Positions 10,774 to 23,224 of a stretch of DNA of 64,000 nt are shown piece after piece. The position numbers and the translations under genes are program-made. This DNA is from Pararge aegeria (taxonomy: Eukaryota > Arthropoda > Insecta > Lepidoptera > Nymphalidae). Under the pieces are notes generated by a model. The model ran no database searches and was not told the origin of the DNA. It was given only the letters and a program-made list of their open reading frames with translations. The stretch's first letter is position 1. Each line of letters opens with the position of its first letter. Location: NCBI RefSeq assembly GCF_905163445.1, contig NC_053193.1:310001-374000 (forward strand), written 5' to 3'.

Positions 10774-11808
10774 ATGGGTAGGCAACAATGTGTTAAAATA
10801 AGTGATAAAACTAGTGACTTTGCTGACATCACCTACGGAGTCCATCAGGGTAGCGTCTTGGGTCCTACTCTTTTCCTAGTGTATATAAACCCTCTCTGCG
10901 AAATATCACCACAATTCGGCCGTGTCTGTTGTTTTGCGGATGATACTGTCGTTTTATTCGAAGGCTCAAAGTGGGATGAAGTGAAAGCGTCAGCTGAAAA
11001 GGGACTGAGCCAAATCACCTCCTGGCTAGAAGACAATCTATTAACGGTTAATGCGACTAAGACTAAATACGTGTGTTTCAGTGTCTCCCGCAGAACAGAA
11101 CCAGACAAGAATTTTGCCATTTCTATCTATACTTTCCCCTGTAACCGAAGCAGTAGTCAACTCGGCTGTAATTGTAGCATTCTAGTGAAAGAAAAAAGTA
11201 TAAAATACCTCGGTGTTACAATTGATGAGCACCTTAACTGGTCGACCCATATTCAAAATACCACGAACAAAATAAAAAAGCTTATTCCCCTATTCAGAAT
11301 CCTGAAAGATGTTGCTCCAAATGAGACCACGTTGTTGGTGTACAAATCCCTATGTCTTCCTATCATGACCTACTGCATCAGTGCATGGGGATGTGCCGGT
11401 AAAACATTCATGCTGCAACTAGAGCGCGCGCACAGAACACTGCTTAAAACGATATTTAGCAAACCGTACAGATACCCTACGGTAAAATTATATAATGAAC
11501 TCAGTAACCTTTTTAATGTTCGGCAGCATTACCTTTTGGCAGTAATCCTACGCCACCACCCTCATACGGCTGGTAATGTTGCTAAAGTTAGTATTACTAG
11601 GGTTACCAAATTTCCAGTACCCAGGAGTAGCACTCGCTTTGCACAAGCACAATTTGAATTTAGATCGGCACATGTATACAATACATTTATAAAGGTAAAC
11701 AAAAACCTAATCAATGCCAGTAAATATGACCTTGCAAAATCAGTAAAAGGCTGGCTATCAGGTCTTAGCTATAAGGACACTGAGGATATACTTAAGATTA
11801 TGAGGTAA
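10774..11808 (+). pseudogene. LINE reverse transcriptase, C-terminal 344 aa
   Basis: Open frame of 344 codons with no internal stop. Visible motifs are YGVHQGSVLGPTLFLVYIN (RT motif B region, about residues 21-39), CCFADDTVVLF with the catalytic FADD (about 52-62), and IKYLGVTIDEHLNWSTHI (palm end). The thumb-like region contains KSLCLPIMTYCISAWGCAGK. The first ATG is an internal methionine: the frame is open a little further upstream and the endonuclease and RT motifs 0-A are missing, so the protein is not complete. The open frame suggests a fairly recent insertion. No ORF1 is present. Confidence 0.8.
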
Positions 11809-11882
11809 ACATTTACACAATTTACATTTCACACATTTGTACAACATTCTTTCATGTTAGTGCACTGTTTTTGAATGTCTTA

Positions 11883-11948
11883 AATGTTGTTCACGCACGC
11901 ACACAAGCATCCACTTGCACATTCATGTACGCACTCACGCACATACGG

Positions 11949-11987
<39 letters not shown>

Positions 11988-12055
11988 CACACTTTCACAC
12001 ACACACACACACGCACACTCACACACACACACTTTCACACACACTCACCCAGAAT
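11883..12055. repeat. CA/GT microsatellite in the LINE 3' UTR
   Basis: Interrupted (CA)n array including a pure run at about 11951-11980. Two open frames of mostly His-Thr residues across it are artefacts of the repeat. Confidence 0.9.
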
Positions 12056-12281
12056 ACCCCACACAGACCTACAAAATTAATTCTTTACTTATAGTTTAAT
12101 TTTTATACATAGGTTAAACATAGGTTTCAAATAATCAAGCGCCCTTGTAACATCAGGAAGGACCTAGCCTCTGTAACACAGGTTTTCCTTCCGCAGAGGT
12201 TAGGGCATTCATGTAATTATTATATCCATCATTTTAAGCCTGAATAAATGATTATTATTATTATTATTATTATTATACGGA

Positions 12282-12815
12282 ATTTTACTAGTCAGTACAT
12301 CCTATTTGAAAATTGTACGTATGTTCATGAAGACATTTCTAAATTTAAGAACAAATTGGACTGCAATAATTTAATTGTTACATTAAATTCAAATTATTTT
12401 AAAGGAAATTGCATACAATTCTACAATAAACGACCCATTGACATCTTGGAGTTGTCTCTTAAAAAGTTCAAAGATTGTATTAAACGTAAGCTTATAGAAA
12501 AGTCCTATTATAGTAAAAAGGACTACGTAATCGATAAAAAGCTTGGGTGTTAACTATTGCTCTAACCTGGTTGCTCTTCTAACAATGTTATTTGACAATC
12601 TGAGATGGTGATAACCAAAAAAAAAACATCCGGCTAAGTTTGCTGGGGCCTCTTCTTAGACCAGGGCGCGTTTGGAACCCCCGTAGCTTTAGTTTTAAGT
12701 TAACGAATATGGTTATCGCCATCATCTCACTACCGTGTACTTCTCATATAATGTACGCATTAAAATTACCACCAATGGGCCCTACTTGAATAAACATATT
12801 TTTGACTTTGACTAT
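12282..12815 (+). repeat. LINE-C 3' end with ORF tail
   Basis: Directly follows the (ATT)n tail of the previous LINE. It starts with about 90 codons of a protein tail, containing FYNKRPIDILELSLKKFKDC and KRKLIEKSYYSKKDYVIDKK and ending at 12550-12552, followed by the non-coding LINE-C 3' region 12598-12815 (A run, 'agaccagggcgcgtttggaa', 'tttttgactttgac'). The same coding/non-coding order at 26.77-27.17 kb shows that these belong to one element. I read the protein tail as a LINE ORF2 C-terminus, which is an inference. Confidence 0.65.
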
Positions 12816-12884
12816 AAGTAATGACATTTTTCTTTTGGTATGTGTTTATATGCAGTGACTAACTTTTCTGAATTTGTTTTTATA

Positions 12885-13016
12885 CGCTTTTGGCCTGGAA
12901 GAGATCGCTATGTAGCGATAAGGCCACCAAATTGTATACGCTGTTTTTTAAAGCATCTCTGTTTTATGTACTTTTAGTTGTGTACAATAAAAGTATATTC
13001 ATTCATTAATTTATTC
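12885..13016 (+). repeat. LINE 3' tail (family E) with stem-loop
   Basis: Short copy with the conserved hairpin ATCGCTA/TAGCGAT at 12904-12919, 'ccaccaaattgtatac', 'gtacaataaaagtatattca' and an ATTC-type end. Confidence 0.7.
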
Positions 13017-13830
13017 CAGAATCTTCACATCAAGTCATAACTTTATTTATTCTATTATTGCCTATTAAGGCACTCTTCATACGTTACACATTTTAAATTG
13101 TTAGTGAGATGACGGTGCTAACTACCTACATTCGTTAAATTAAAAACTTAACTTTCTTTATCACACTTCAGCTGACAGCTACTCTCAGAGCCTGAAAGAA
13201 CACTGTCTTTCTATTCCGAAGACCTTCAGGGATACAAACGCGCCCCGAGGAAGCCAACAACAAACATCTCCCGCTATTTTTGTTATCACCATCTTACAAT
13301 GTCACATAAAAAACTAAGGGCTACCTATCAGTGCAATTTAATGAGTATGAACCTACTTCTGAATAATCATAATCATAAAGAATTTCGTAAACCATAACGT
13401 TTTTGTAATTTTTTTATACTATATAGGATTTTTGTCATCATTGTATTATTTGATTTAATAAACTTCAATATCAAAAGATTAAAAAAACTAATGATAATGA
13501 CTTCCGTATGTTATGTTTTGGTTGAAGCGTCTACTTGAGCGATTTACATATTAACTTATTTTTATTAAGGTCATGCATATTTCATCTATGATGCATATTT
13601 TCGTTTTATTGACAGGTAACGTAACTTATGCCGCGTGGTGGCGGATGGATAGTCCATCAGACAGCAGTGGACAGTTATATGCTATTGATGAAAGTAATCT
13701 TAAATGAATGATAACATATTCGGAAATTCTATGAGAGCCCAGTTCACCTCAGTAGATGTAAAACGAAGATTACATGTACTGAGATAGAAAGAAAGATATT
13801 TACACTTTTTAAAAATGTTTTATTAAATCA
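13017..13830. other. Mostly unassigned sequence
   Basis: Contains a piece similar to the RTE 3' terminus at about 13655-13700 ('cagacagcagtggacagtta'). No coding signal is seen. Confidence 0.45.
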
Positions 13831-14761
13831 ACTAGCGGACCCGCGCGACTTCGTCCGCAAATGAGTCAACTTCAAAAAGTAGTCGTATGTTGTCGCGGAC
13901 TGTTTTATAGAACTTTAAAGAAACAATTCCGATATATACTTACTACATATATCCGTCGTTTGGCGTAACGTTTACTGTTCACGCATCGCACGCATCGGAA
14001 TCTCTCAAAAATATATTTTTTTTCGTAGCGTGATGTTATACAGCCTTAATTGATAATACCAATCCAAAAAAAAAACTAAATCGAACCAGCATTTTCTGAG
14101 ATTAGCGCGTTCTACAAAACAAACTCAAGAGCTTGATAATATTTCAACTACGCCTATCTAAAAAACCACGCGGTTCCGCGGATTTTGAAAGACAAATGCG
14201 GAAAAAATAGCGATACTATCCTGTAGGAGCTGTTTGCTTTTCTGGGATTAAAAGAAGCCTATGCGCTATTCCAGGATGGTACGCATGCATTCGATCGTTT
14301 TCCCATATGACTTGCGACGTGCTGTTATCTGTGAAGAGTTATGTCCTTTATCTCCGACAATATTTATCAGATCTTCATTAAAATTGGACAATACATGCTT
14401 AATAGTATACACTTTCAAATAAAAAAATATTACAATCGATTCAAATTTAACGGAGGTATGAAGTAAAATTGATAAAAAATTTCATCCCATTTCCCGGAGG
14501 AAACTCACTGTTTATCGGGATAAAAAGTATCCTATATGTTGACCCGGAATATGAGCTACAACTATACCAAATTTTATTTGAATCCGTTCAGTAGTTTTCA
14601 CGTGATGCCCGGACAGACAGACAGACAGACAGGCAGACAAAAATTAAATAAAAATCTTTTTTGGACTCAGTATCGATTATAAAGCATCCCCCGGTCAAAA
14701 TTTTCAAAATATATTAAATGTACAGAAATCTTCCAGTTACAGATTTATTATAAGTATAGAT
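13831..14761 (-). mobile_element. Helitron-like non-autonomous element(s), reverse strand
   Basis: Bounded by 'actagcggacccgcgcgact' with 'ttcgtccgc' at the low end and 'ttattataagtatagat' at the high end, the two ends of widespread lepidopteran Helitron-like repeats. An inner 'ctacgcctatctaaa' followed by 'ccacgcggttccgcgg' near 14150-14180 suggests two elements joined. A GACA run lies at 14614-14632. No Rep/helicase gene is present. Confidence 0.6.
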
Positions 14762-15880
14762 TACGCTTTAATGGCGAGGTTAAACTCTGGGGTTTCTATT
14801 GCCTATTTGGGGAGCAATGAAGAGTTTCAATGTATCCATCAAAAATATCTTGAACGGTCTATATTACAATCTGGCACCGAGTACTTACGACTAGGTCGGT
14901 TAGAACTAGATTTTTTAAGTTAAGAAAAGTAACAAAACGTTGCTGAATATATAATTATTCAATTTATCGATATATTATTCAACTACTACTGTTATATTAT
15001 AATTATATGTTGATTTTTTAATAATCATGAAGTCGGATAATTAAGCACTATTCATGATTTTATTTTTTATTTTATTTAATGCATATTTGCACATACGAGT
15101 AGTTCAACATCCAGTTATGATTTATTAAGTACCAAAATACCTGGCAAAGAAAGAACTAGAGAATATTTGATACGGAAACACTTATTATAAGAGATATCTA
15201 CCCTTGACCATTTATTCAATGATACATGTGCTGTGTACACAGTATTCAAACGTGAACTGTTCAGCGTACCTATGTTGTTAGATAAGCCTTTAAAATAGGC
15301 GGTAAAGCTTAAAGTCCAAAAATAAAAATCAACATCAATTTAAATAAAAAGTAGCATCGCCAAAAAAGTAACATAAAATGTTATAATAATGTTTTATATA
15401 TTCACAGTGTTAAGATAAAAATGAGAATAGAACAATGTCGCTCAGTAGCTGTACTAATTGCATTGGCACGTAAATTCCTGGAAGCAGGGAATTCGTTATC
15501 AAGTGCATAGGGAGAGAACAAAGGAATGATAATAGTCGTTTGCGTCAAACTTTTATATTGTAATTATGAGTTTGTAAACATAAGCTTTTGTTTTAATTCC
15601 CATTTGTATTGCTTTGACGAACAATAAAGAATTCATTTTAGACTGTGTAAGAAGTTATCTGAACCATAATATAATATGTGGCCTGATTTGACTCTTTTGT
15701 ATTTTAATACTTGACCAGCCAGGCAAGGTATTTTTACTATTTTTTTATTCCACTACAAGTTAGCCTTTCTCACACATATCAGGCGCTCGCTGAAAACCAG
15801 CTTGCTGCAGCTGATGCTGTGAGTACTTGGTCAATGTAGTTGTACATAATAAAATGTGAAAATAAGTATATGTATTGGCT
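14762..15880. other. AT-rich non-coding sequence
   Basis: No gene, RNA gene or known repeat is recognised. Confidence 0.45.
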
Positions 15881-16262
15881 TAGTAAAAAACTTTTTCTCA
15901 CTGCAATCTCACCTGCTGCTAAGTCCCTTTGCGTATACCTGAACTTAACACCACTACGGCATGTCCCTCTCGTTGGCAAGACGTCTGGGGAACCCATTAT
16001 ATAAATAAAAATTACTATATATTACTATATATACTTAAAAATTATCTGGACCCCAACCAGGGACTTCTGACACCTAAGCTATTCAAACTCTCAATCGTTT
16101 AGCGTCAAGTCTTTGCCGGTAGGGTGGTAAGTATCCAAGGCGAAAGCCTCAAACCAGATCAGACAACAGAAGCTTAATTTCCAAATTCATTTCCCTGCCG
16201 GAAGTCGAACCCTGGACCTCCAACATAAAACCACCGCGCTCAACGATGCGCCAGGAAAGCCG
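15881..16262 (-). repeat. SINE3 copies, reverse strand
   Basis: A partial SINE3 tail (15890-15990) is followed by a better copy whose tRNA-like head lies at 16195-16255. On the minus strand the head reads 'tggcgcatcgttgagcgcgg' (box A) and 'ccagggttcgacttccgg' (box B). This copy shows that the family is tRNA-derived. Confidence 0.65.
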
Positions 16263-16329
16263 TGGTGCTAGATAATCGTGATATAACTAATATTAATTAT
16301 TCCTAGCGAAGATTTGATTTCAAATTTAA

Positions 16330-16760
16330 TATATACACAATATAATGCTTCAGATACGCGAGCATCTCGCGATCAGAACCAATTACGGGAGCAAGTCGGA
16401 GTGGCAGGCAGCAGTGAACAGGTTCCTCAAGGCCGCAGCTACACGTGCGTCATAGATACGAAACTTTAAGTGTCCCGCTCGGAAACCAAGTTGGTGTGAC
16501 CTCGGCCTTGGAGGCCGCGCCTTGACCAGTGTGATACGATCCTAATGTCGCCGACGTGCTCACTGAACGAGAGCATATTAAAAAGAAACAACAGTGCCCA
16601 GTGACGGGGAGTGTGTTTACACATTTGGACAAACTCGCAGGTTGATACCTTTAAAAAGAATGGTGGAGTGGAAAAAGCATACCCACCTGGGCTTAAAATA
16701 AAAACTAACAGATTTTTGTGTGATTTTACTCCCTTCCCTGCTCGCTTATCTACTCGTACC
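16330..16760. other. Unidentified GC-richer block
   Basis: The stretch is less AT-rich than its flanks, and several frames stay open for 35-98 codons on both strands. A candidate 3' splice-like 'tgcttcag' precedes an open frame reading IREHLAIRTNYGSKSEWQAA up to a stop near 16455. I recognise neither a domain nor a repeat family. It could be an old retroposed gene, an unlisted repeat or an exon; no function is claimed. Confidence 0.3.
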
Positions 16761-18774
16761 ATTTAATGAAATGGTAAATATTCTTATTACTTTAATAGTA
16801 AGTACATATTCTTTACAAAATTATTGCTGCAATCAAAACAATGATTATATTTAAGTCGGAGTATAGTAGTTTGCTACTAGTGATACAGTCTGTAAATTTT
16901 ACCGAAGAACTGTCTATATACCCTCCATAGGAAACGTTCTTGAATAATCCTTAAATGTAATAAAAAGGTAAGTAGACATAAGTTACTTCATTAGGCAAGG
17001 TCCCTAGTTACTTTCCTAGATTTTATAAATATGTATTTCAATGATTTAAGATGATACTATATAAATATAAATCTAAGAAGATCATTTGATATACATTGAA
17101 GGTAACTATTTATAAAATTTAATGTTTAAATTTTGCACTTTGATAACTTCTACATCAGCATATGTTGGAACTGGTTGGAACTTTATATCGTAAACACCAA
17201 TAATCTCACCTAATTACCAAAATAAATATTTCATTTCATTTTATAGTGGAGTAAATGTAATGGAGTTTCAGACAACCGATTCCGTCGTCTAACAGCTTCA
17301 CACTCTTTTACAGTTTGATTGTAACGAATTATTGCAGTAATAGAGTAGAAGAAGAAAGGAAAGTTAGATAGAAGAATGTGGACCTTATTCTGTACGTCAT
17401 TCTAATGCCCTTAATGTCAAAAGTTACGTTACAGAATGTATTTTTCTTTTAATCCGAATAAATTATCTAAATATCACATTCACGAACTGGGTATAAACAT
17501 AATTTGCAGTAATTGTATTTTATGAGGAAATAAAACATTTAAAAAAAATTGTAGCTATGCGCGAACTTGACTTGCGTGTAAAATATTTTGCATAGCATTC
17601 AGATACCACGGAACGATGATCCAATACCGGTTTCGCTGCCGTCCCCCAAACAGCAAGTATCAATCAAATTACGATAAAAACTTTATTAAAAAAAAAGATG
17701 AACCTCATAAGTTCACTTTTTGAAGGGCATTTAGTTTTCGAATATGATTAAAATGTACTACAGCTACTCCCACTTGTCATTTGCCTTTTGACTTGTCGCC
17801 CTTCCTGTCGGTTTCCTTCCAAGATCTTAAGTTCTTGATGTATTGTGTGGTATTTTCTATTTACGTTTACCTATTCCGTCGAGTAAAAGCTAGCCAGAAT
17901 CTCTATTTATATAAAATCGAAAGAGGTAATCTAGTAAGAATACTGTTTCCCAGTATTTTAACTAGATGGCGATCATTCTATTCCACACAAATTCAGTATT
18001 TCAAAACAAACGATAGAATCAACTTTCGCTAATCTTTAAAATACGTTAACAAAGACTATTTTAATTTATGAAGTTTTGTGGGTTTTTAAACTCAGTTTTT
18101 TTAGTGAATTTTAAATTGGTAAAACCGGAAATAAATTAATCTCAATGCAACGTTAATTTTAACAAATTTAAGCCGTTTTAAGCCAATTATAAGCTACAAG
18201 CTCACGTCTACGGATTCAACTGCTATACAGCTTAAACAGACAAATTTACATCTGTGTAAGCTGTATCTTAACAATTTTGAGCTTATTTCTCTTTAACCAA
18301 TTTTGAATAATCATATTTGTGTCAGTAACGTAATACTATTTATATACATAAACGTACTAGTGTTTGTACTGTGTTTTCATTTACACGTTGTATGGAAGGC
18401 CAACTCAAAATATATGAATCTGATGGAACTACAATGTTTCCTACTAGATGACGGCACGACTACAGTTACGTTAAAACTGATATATATTACTGAGATTATG
18501 GCCTCTTTAGTATGATGACCGTGGTTAAGTTGGAAGAGCACTTAGGCCGCGATTTCCAGAGAGTCGCAGGTTCAAATTCTGTCTGTTGCTAAATTTTACG
18601 TGTATTAGACTAGTTGTTGCTTGCTTTCCCCCTCCGCGTTTATTACGGCTTTTACAAATCCCGTAGGATTCTCCTTGGATTAAAACCAAAATCGAGTTGA
18701 ATGGTTGCATAGTTAAAGCGCAAAGGAAGGACAAACAAACAAATTAACATGATTTTGCAAACAACTTTCGCATT
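16761..18774. other. AT-rich non-coding sequence
   Basis: Two kilobases without recognised genes or repeats. Short open frames at 17781-18032 and 18303-18515 have no identifiable content. Confidence 0.45.
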
Positions 18775-19042
18775 GACGGCCGAGTGGCGCAGTGGGCAGC
18801 GACCCTGCTTTCTGAGTCCAAGGCCGTGAGTTCGATTCCCACAACTGGAGAGTGTTTGTGTGATGAACATGAATGTTTTTCAGTGTCTGGGTGTTTATCT
18901 GTATATTATAAGTATTTATGTGTATTATATTCATAAAAAAATAATTATCAGCTATCTCAGTACCCATAACACAAGCTACGCTTACTTTGGGGCTAGATAG
19001 CGATGTGTGTATTGTCGTAGTAAATTTATTTATTTATTTATG
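18775..19042 (+). repeat. SINE1 copy, full length
   Basis: The complete arrangement: head 'gacggccgagtggcgcagtg', box B 'agttcgattcccac', body, 'ggggctagatagcgatgtgt' and a tail of ATTT repeats to about 19042. Confidence 0.88.
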
Positions 19043-19084
19043 TATAATATTAGTAAGGATAAGGATTCTGATGAATTTCACCCG

Positions 19085-19375
19085 GTTGGCGTTGACTCCT
19101 TTTATAATATTAAGGATTACATGTATGATATAAAAGCTTGGGTATGAATTGCTCTAACTTCATAGATCAACATTAACTCGGCTGAGAGATGGTGATAACA
19201 AAAAAATGCTTGGCTAAGTTTGTTGTGGGCTCTTCTTAGACCAGGGCGCGTTTGGCTCCCTCCTAGCTTTATTTTTAAGTTACCGAATGCAGCTATCACC
19301 ATCACTAACATGTTAAATGCATGAACGCTTCATAAGTTACTGCAATAAGGTCTGCATGAATAAAACATTTTTTAA
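19085..19375 (+). repeat. LINE-C 3' end
   Basis: Starts in the decayed protein tail ('aggattacatgtatgata' gives the DYxxDxK end) and continues through 'gagatggtgataac', 'agaccagggcgcgtttggct' and 'aagttaccgaatgcagctat' to 'tgaataaaacatttttt'. Confidence 0.65.
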
Positions 19376-20482
19376 TTTTAATTTGAACTTACGCGTGTGT
19401 TAGGAAATAGTAATTATATTAAATATATCAACAAATCATAGTTTGTATACTCATTGATAGTGTATTGAAAATAGAATAATGGCCTTTAGTAGACTGTCTA
19501 AGGAAAATATAGGATCTATGGCGGGAGACGCGAGTTGGGCAAGACAGATTGGCGGGAAAGAAAAGTTAGCACGGATTTAGATTAATGAATTGACTAAAGG
19601 AGATTTCAAGTAAAGTATTTTGGATATATCGTTACAAATTGGGAATAGATGATTTATAATGGAAACGACATACTTAATGAAATGTGTTGTGGCGGAACAA
19701 GAGTCGTATGTACTGGTGATGGTGTTGAGATAAGTTGTTAAAAGTTGTTGGTTTTAATTGATTGAATAAAAGAGCAACGGTAGAGTTTCTTGCCAGTGGT
19801 CTTCTCTGCCGAAGACAGCATTCCGAACTGGTTGTAGAGTCATTTGAAGGTAACAAGTAATATGAATTATAGAGAAGCTTAATATACAGTATTAGAGTCA
19901 GTCCAGTTGTTTTATTTCACTCCTTGGGAAGTCAGGTTTATAGAGTACAGACCCACAACACTGCTCTAAAGCAGGTTTGTGGACTTTAAAGATGTCTTTT
20001 ATTAAATGAATACTTTAATAGGAAGGAAGAATAATAGTCATGAGAAATGATTACTGCTAAGAAACTAGGTATTTAGCTTCAATAATACAGTTAATTAATG
20101 AAAGATCTAAGTGCCATCCTGAACATTGTTGGTATTGAAGTGAATATCTGAATACTTGGTCATCCATATCATATTTTTTTAGCACATGCAATCAATTACC
20201 TGGCAAGGAGCAACACGTTGAGGTAGGTACCTGATGTCAATTATACACGTGAGCCGAGATGTAGGGGGAAAAGGTGACTTCAATCTCATCAAGGCAAACG
20301 TGACATTAATATTCTATAACATAGGTTTACTTCGAATACTTATTTACCACCGGTTTTTGAAACGCTGATAATAAGCCTAATTAACGGATTGACATGTTCG
20401 TTGCCGATGTTGAGATGTGGGTTGATTTGTTTTACACTACTTTCCTATAACATAGGTATAATACATTTTGTTTTGTTAATCC
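19376..20482. other. Non-coding sequence with one repeat B piece
   Basis: A forward piece of repeat B lies at 19765-19850 ('gagtttcttgccagtggtct', 'attccgaactggttgtagag'). The rest is unassigned. Confidence 0.45.
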
Positions 20483-20665
20483 ACTACAAATTAGGCCTTG
20501 AGTGCAATCAAGCAGTGGTAAGTGATGATGCAGTCTAAGATGGCAGAGGGTTAACCTTTTAGGGATATGGCAGAAACCCATATCCGTAATTTGCTTCTAC
20601 GACTGCCAAACCGCTTGGCGTCTTTGTCGGAAGGATGGTCCCTAGCCACGGTCAAGCCTTTAATA
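20483..20665 (-). repeat. SINE3 copy, reverse strand
   Basis: Tail 'tgagtgcaatcaagcagtgg', body 'ccaaaccgcttggcgtcttt' and 'ggtccctagccacggtcaag'. The head is missing. It abuts an AAAT repeat and a SINE1 copy in the same orientation. Confidence 0.6.
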
Positions 20666-20681
20666 AAATAAAATAAAATAA

Positions 20682-20931
20682 ATAAATATACTATGACAAT
20701 ACAAACATCGTCATCTAGCCCCAAAGTAAGCGTAGCTTGTGTTATGGGTACTAAGACGACTGATGAATATTTTTATGAATAATATACATAAATACTTAGA
20801 ATATACATATAAACACCCAGACACTGAAAAATATTCACGCTCATCACACAAACATTTTCCAGTTGTGGGAATCGAACCCACGGCCTTGGACTCAGAAAGC
20901 AGGGTCGCTGCAAACTGCGCCAATCGGTCGT
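20682..20931 (-). repeat. SINE1 copy, reverse strand
   Basis: Near full-length reverse copy with ATTT-type tail (here AAAT), 'catctagccccaaagtaagc', body, box B and box A ('ctgcgccaatcggtcg' at the end). Confidence 0.85.
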
Positions 20932-21627
20932 TTAATAGTAGACCAGAGAGAATTTTGAAATTTTTCCCTCCGGGGATCGGACCTGGGATCTCCCACTATA
21001 AGTAGTTCTTTGAACGACTTTACATTTTATTCCGTTGATCAGTAGCTGATTAATAACTTAAGGGTTGTAAAATGTCTAGAGATAGGGAGCGTGAGCAAAG
21101 ATCGCTAGGGTTGAGCCCCAAATATTAGCACATTACTTCATTGAAAGTGAATTTTTAGTTTTTCGATCAACGCTATACAATAATGTTATGATGATAGGTA
21201 TGACTGGCACCAAAATAAATTTGTTACATTTAAATGTTGTTGACAGTTGTTTTGATCATACTTTAAGAAAGTGGGGTTATGCAGTCACGTGTTGTGATTC
21301 ACGCATAGTTTGGCGGGTGACATGATGACCAATACTACTAATCGTTTAATATGTCGCAGGAGAATAAAGTTGTTAGTGATTTGGAGAATTTTCTAGACAT
21401 ATCACTCCATTACTTTTCTTTACTCACATAAAAAAGTAAGATCTTTCCTTTATATTATATATCTATAGTTTTGTTTATGTTCTTTACTATTTTGGGTCCT
21501 CCGACTCGCAAATTTGTATTTGAGTACAAAATACTTTTGCCTTTGCAAAAATTATAAAAAAGTAGAAAAAATTAATAGCGATGCCACTTTTAAATAATAT
21601 ATTTATTTTCTTAAATAAACACTATAC
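20932..21627. other. Non-coding sequence
   Basis: AT-rich sequence; no recognised genes or repeats. Confidence 0.4.
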
Positions 21628-21779
21628 AGATTGGCGCAGTGTCTAGGTGGTTATATACCTATAAGTATTTTTTTATATTATTCATTAAAATATTCATCAG
21701 TCATCTTAGTACCCTTATCACAAGCTACGCTTACTTTGGGGCTGGATGGCGATGTTCGTAATATATTTATTTATTTCAC
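21628..21779 (+). repeat. SINE1 copy with internal deletion
   Basis: Box A ('agattggcgcagtgtctagg') is joined directly to the 3' half ('ttatatacctataagtattt'). The segment with box B is missing. The ATTT tail is kept. Confidence 0.75.
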
Positions 21780-23224
21780 TATAATGCTTATAATAACGAA
21801 TTGCAAACAAACTGAATATATTAGAAGCTCAGTTGAAATCACTGTTGTAAAATAGTAATTATAATAGACGCGAATGCAGCTAGCGACAGTTTGTACATAT
21901 TTATACAATTTAAAAAAATAAATGTTTTTGTTATACAACTTAAAAGCAAATAAATATTTTCTAAAATATTTTTAAGTCGGTGCCAAGTAAAGGCAGATGT
22001 TTCTTCGCTAACCATTTATGTTCGAGTCTAAATGGGGACCCATGCAAGCGCCATCCAAGGCTACATGGACTACACTGTATGAAGTCAGGGTGGTATTTTG
22101 TTCTGGGCTAATAGGATACGAGTAAGTGGAGTTGAGATCAGGCCAATCGTACTTTTTTTCTGTAAGAGTACGTTAATCGAATGGAATATAATACCTACGC
22201 CTTCTGTCAATATTTCGTCATATCTCCAGGAAATTAGCAACCGTACTGATAAACTACTTTCACTGTGACAAACACATCGGCTTTCTGTAACTTCGCTGTT
22301 GGCTTTTGATTGGCTTGCGTATAACGTATAGTTTAAACGTCTTAAATCCCTTTTCATTTATTTTAAACCAATTCTCTGTGTACAGTAATAAAGTACAGAT
22401 TCATTTGTGTGTTTCAAGCCTCAATAAATAGGTATCTGGTGTATTTTCCCAAGTAGGTATCATAAGTGTTTACGAGCAAAATAAAACGTGTAAACTACAA
22501 AGTAGAAAATAAATATTATGGTAGGTCTTTTGTATTAAACTAGTATCTATATTTGTAATAAAACTGTAACGCGTCAAATTCGGTACATTGAAGATATTTA
22601 TAAATGTTTTTTTAGGGCACTCTATAACCAATACTAAAGCCAACACTGTATTTTTCTTTCTTTATGTATCATGGCCGCGCATCACGCTGAAAATACTGAA
22701 TGGTTTCAATGAAGCAGTGGTACACTGGTAACTAGCCACCGCCGAAGCCTCTTGCCTACAATTATTTGTCATTTTATAGGAAGGTAACAATTATCCTAAG
22801 GTCGTTTATTTATATTTTTCACGTGTTATGTACGAGGGAAAATTGTGGTATCAATAAAATAATTACCTACGGCTACAAATTACACTGGTCTCATAAAATA
22901 TATTATAAGAAATAATGACTTAATACCTGTTCCATGCATACTGTAGGTATACCACAGTCACTTGATGGAAGTGGCCGAAAAGTGATTGCGTTTGTCTATA
23001 AAGATCCTTAATCACTGTTATGATAAAGAGGTCCGGTTTTAAGAGTTAGGAAACACAGGAAAAGACCGCGAGAAACGGGAGCTATCAATAGCTTGTTAGG
23101 TGGAGCGTTCCAAGAGTAGCTAAATAAAATATAGATTGATTTGCTTTACACAAGGTATCAGCCAGGCTGTCTGGAAATTGACTTTATTTAAGTAATTTTT
23201 TTCACCCTCCACCACGTCGCAACC
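21780..23224. other. Mostly unassigned sequence
   Basis: AT-rich. A forward frame near 22165-22275 gives a short piece vaguely like a LINE tail, and the reverse frame at 22085-22357 stays open for 90 codons, but neither shows a domain. No gene is called. Confidence 0.4.

Larger units (their letters stand above)
10765..12281 (+). mobile_element. 5'-truncated CR1-type LINE with (ATT)n tail
   Basis: A retroposed LINE copy that begins inside the reverse transcriptase domain, continues to the ORF stop at 11806-11808, has a 3' UTR carrying a long CA microsatellite and ends in an (ATT)n run at about 12248-12279. Truncation at the 5' end and a short-repeat tail instead of poly-A fit the CR1/L2-like branch of insect LINEs. 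The exact family is inferred, not shown. Confidence 0.75.

Noticed and set aside
11871..12099. Two His-Thr-rich open frames
   Set aside because: They are translations of the CA microsatellite in a LINE 3' UTR.
14614..14632. CRISPR-like or tandem array
   Set aside because: A simple GACA microsatellite within a Helitron-like repeat.
16466..16762. 98-codon reverse frame as a gene
   Set aside because: Overlaps other open frames on both strands in a GC-richer block; no domain, so kept only as an unidentified block.
18775..18850. Possible tRNA gene
   Set aside because: Box A and box B are present, but the sequence recurs with a common SINE body and does not show a proper acceptor stem or anticodon arm; it is a SINE head.
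22085..22357. 90-codon reverse frame
   Set aside because: No recognisable motif; the weak LINE-like piece on the opposite strand is too short to support a call.
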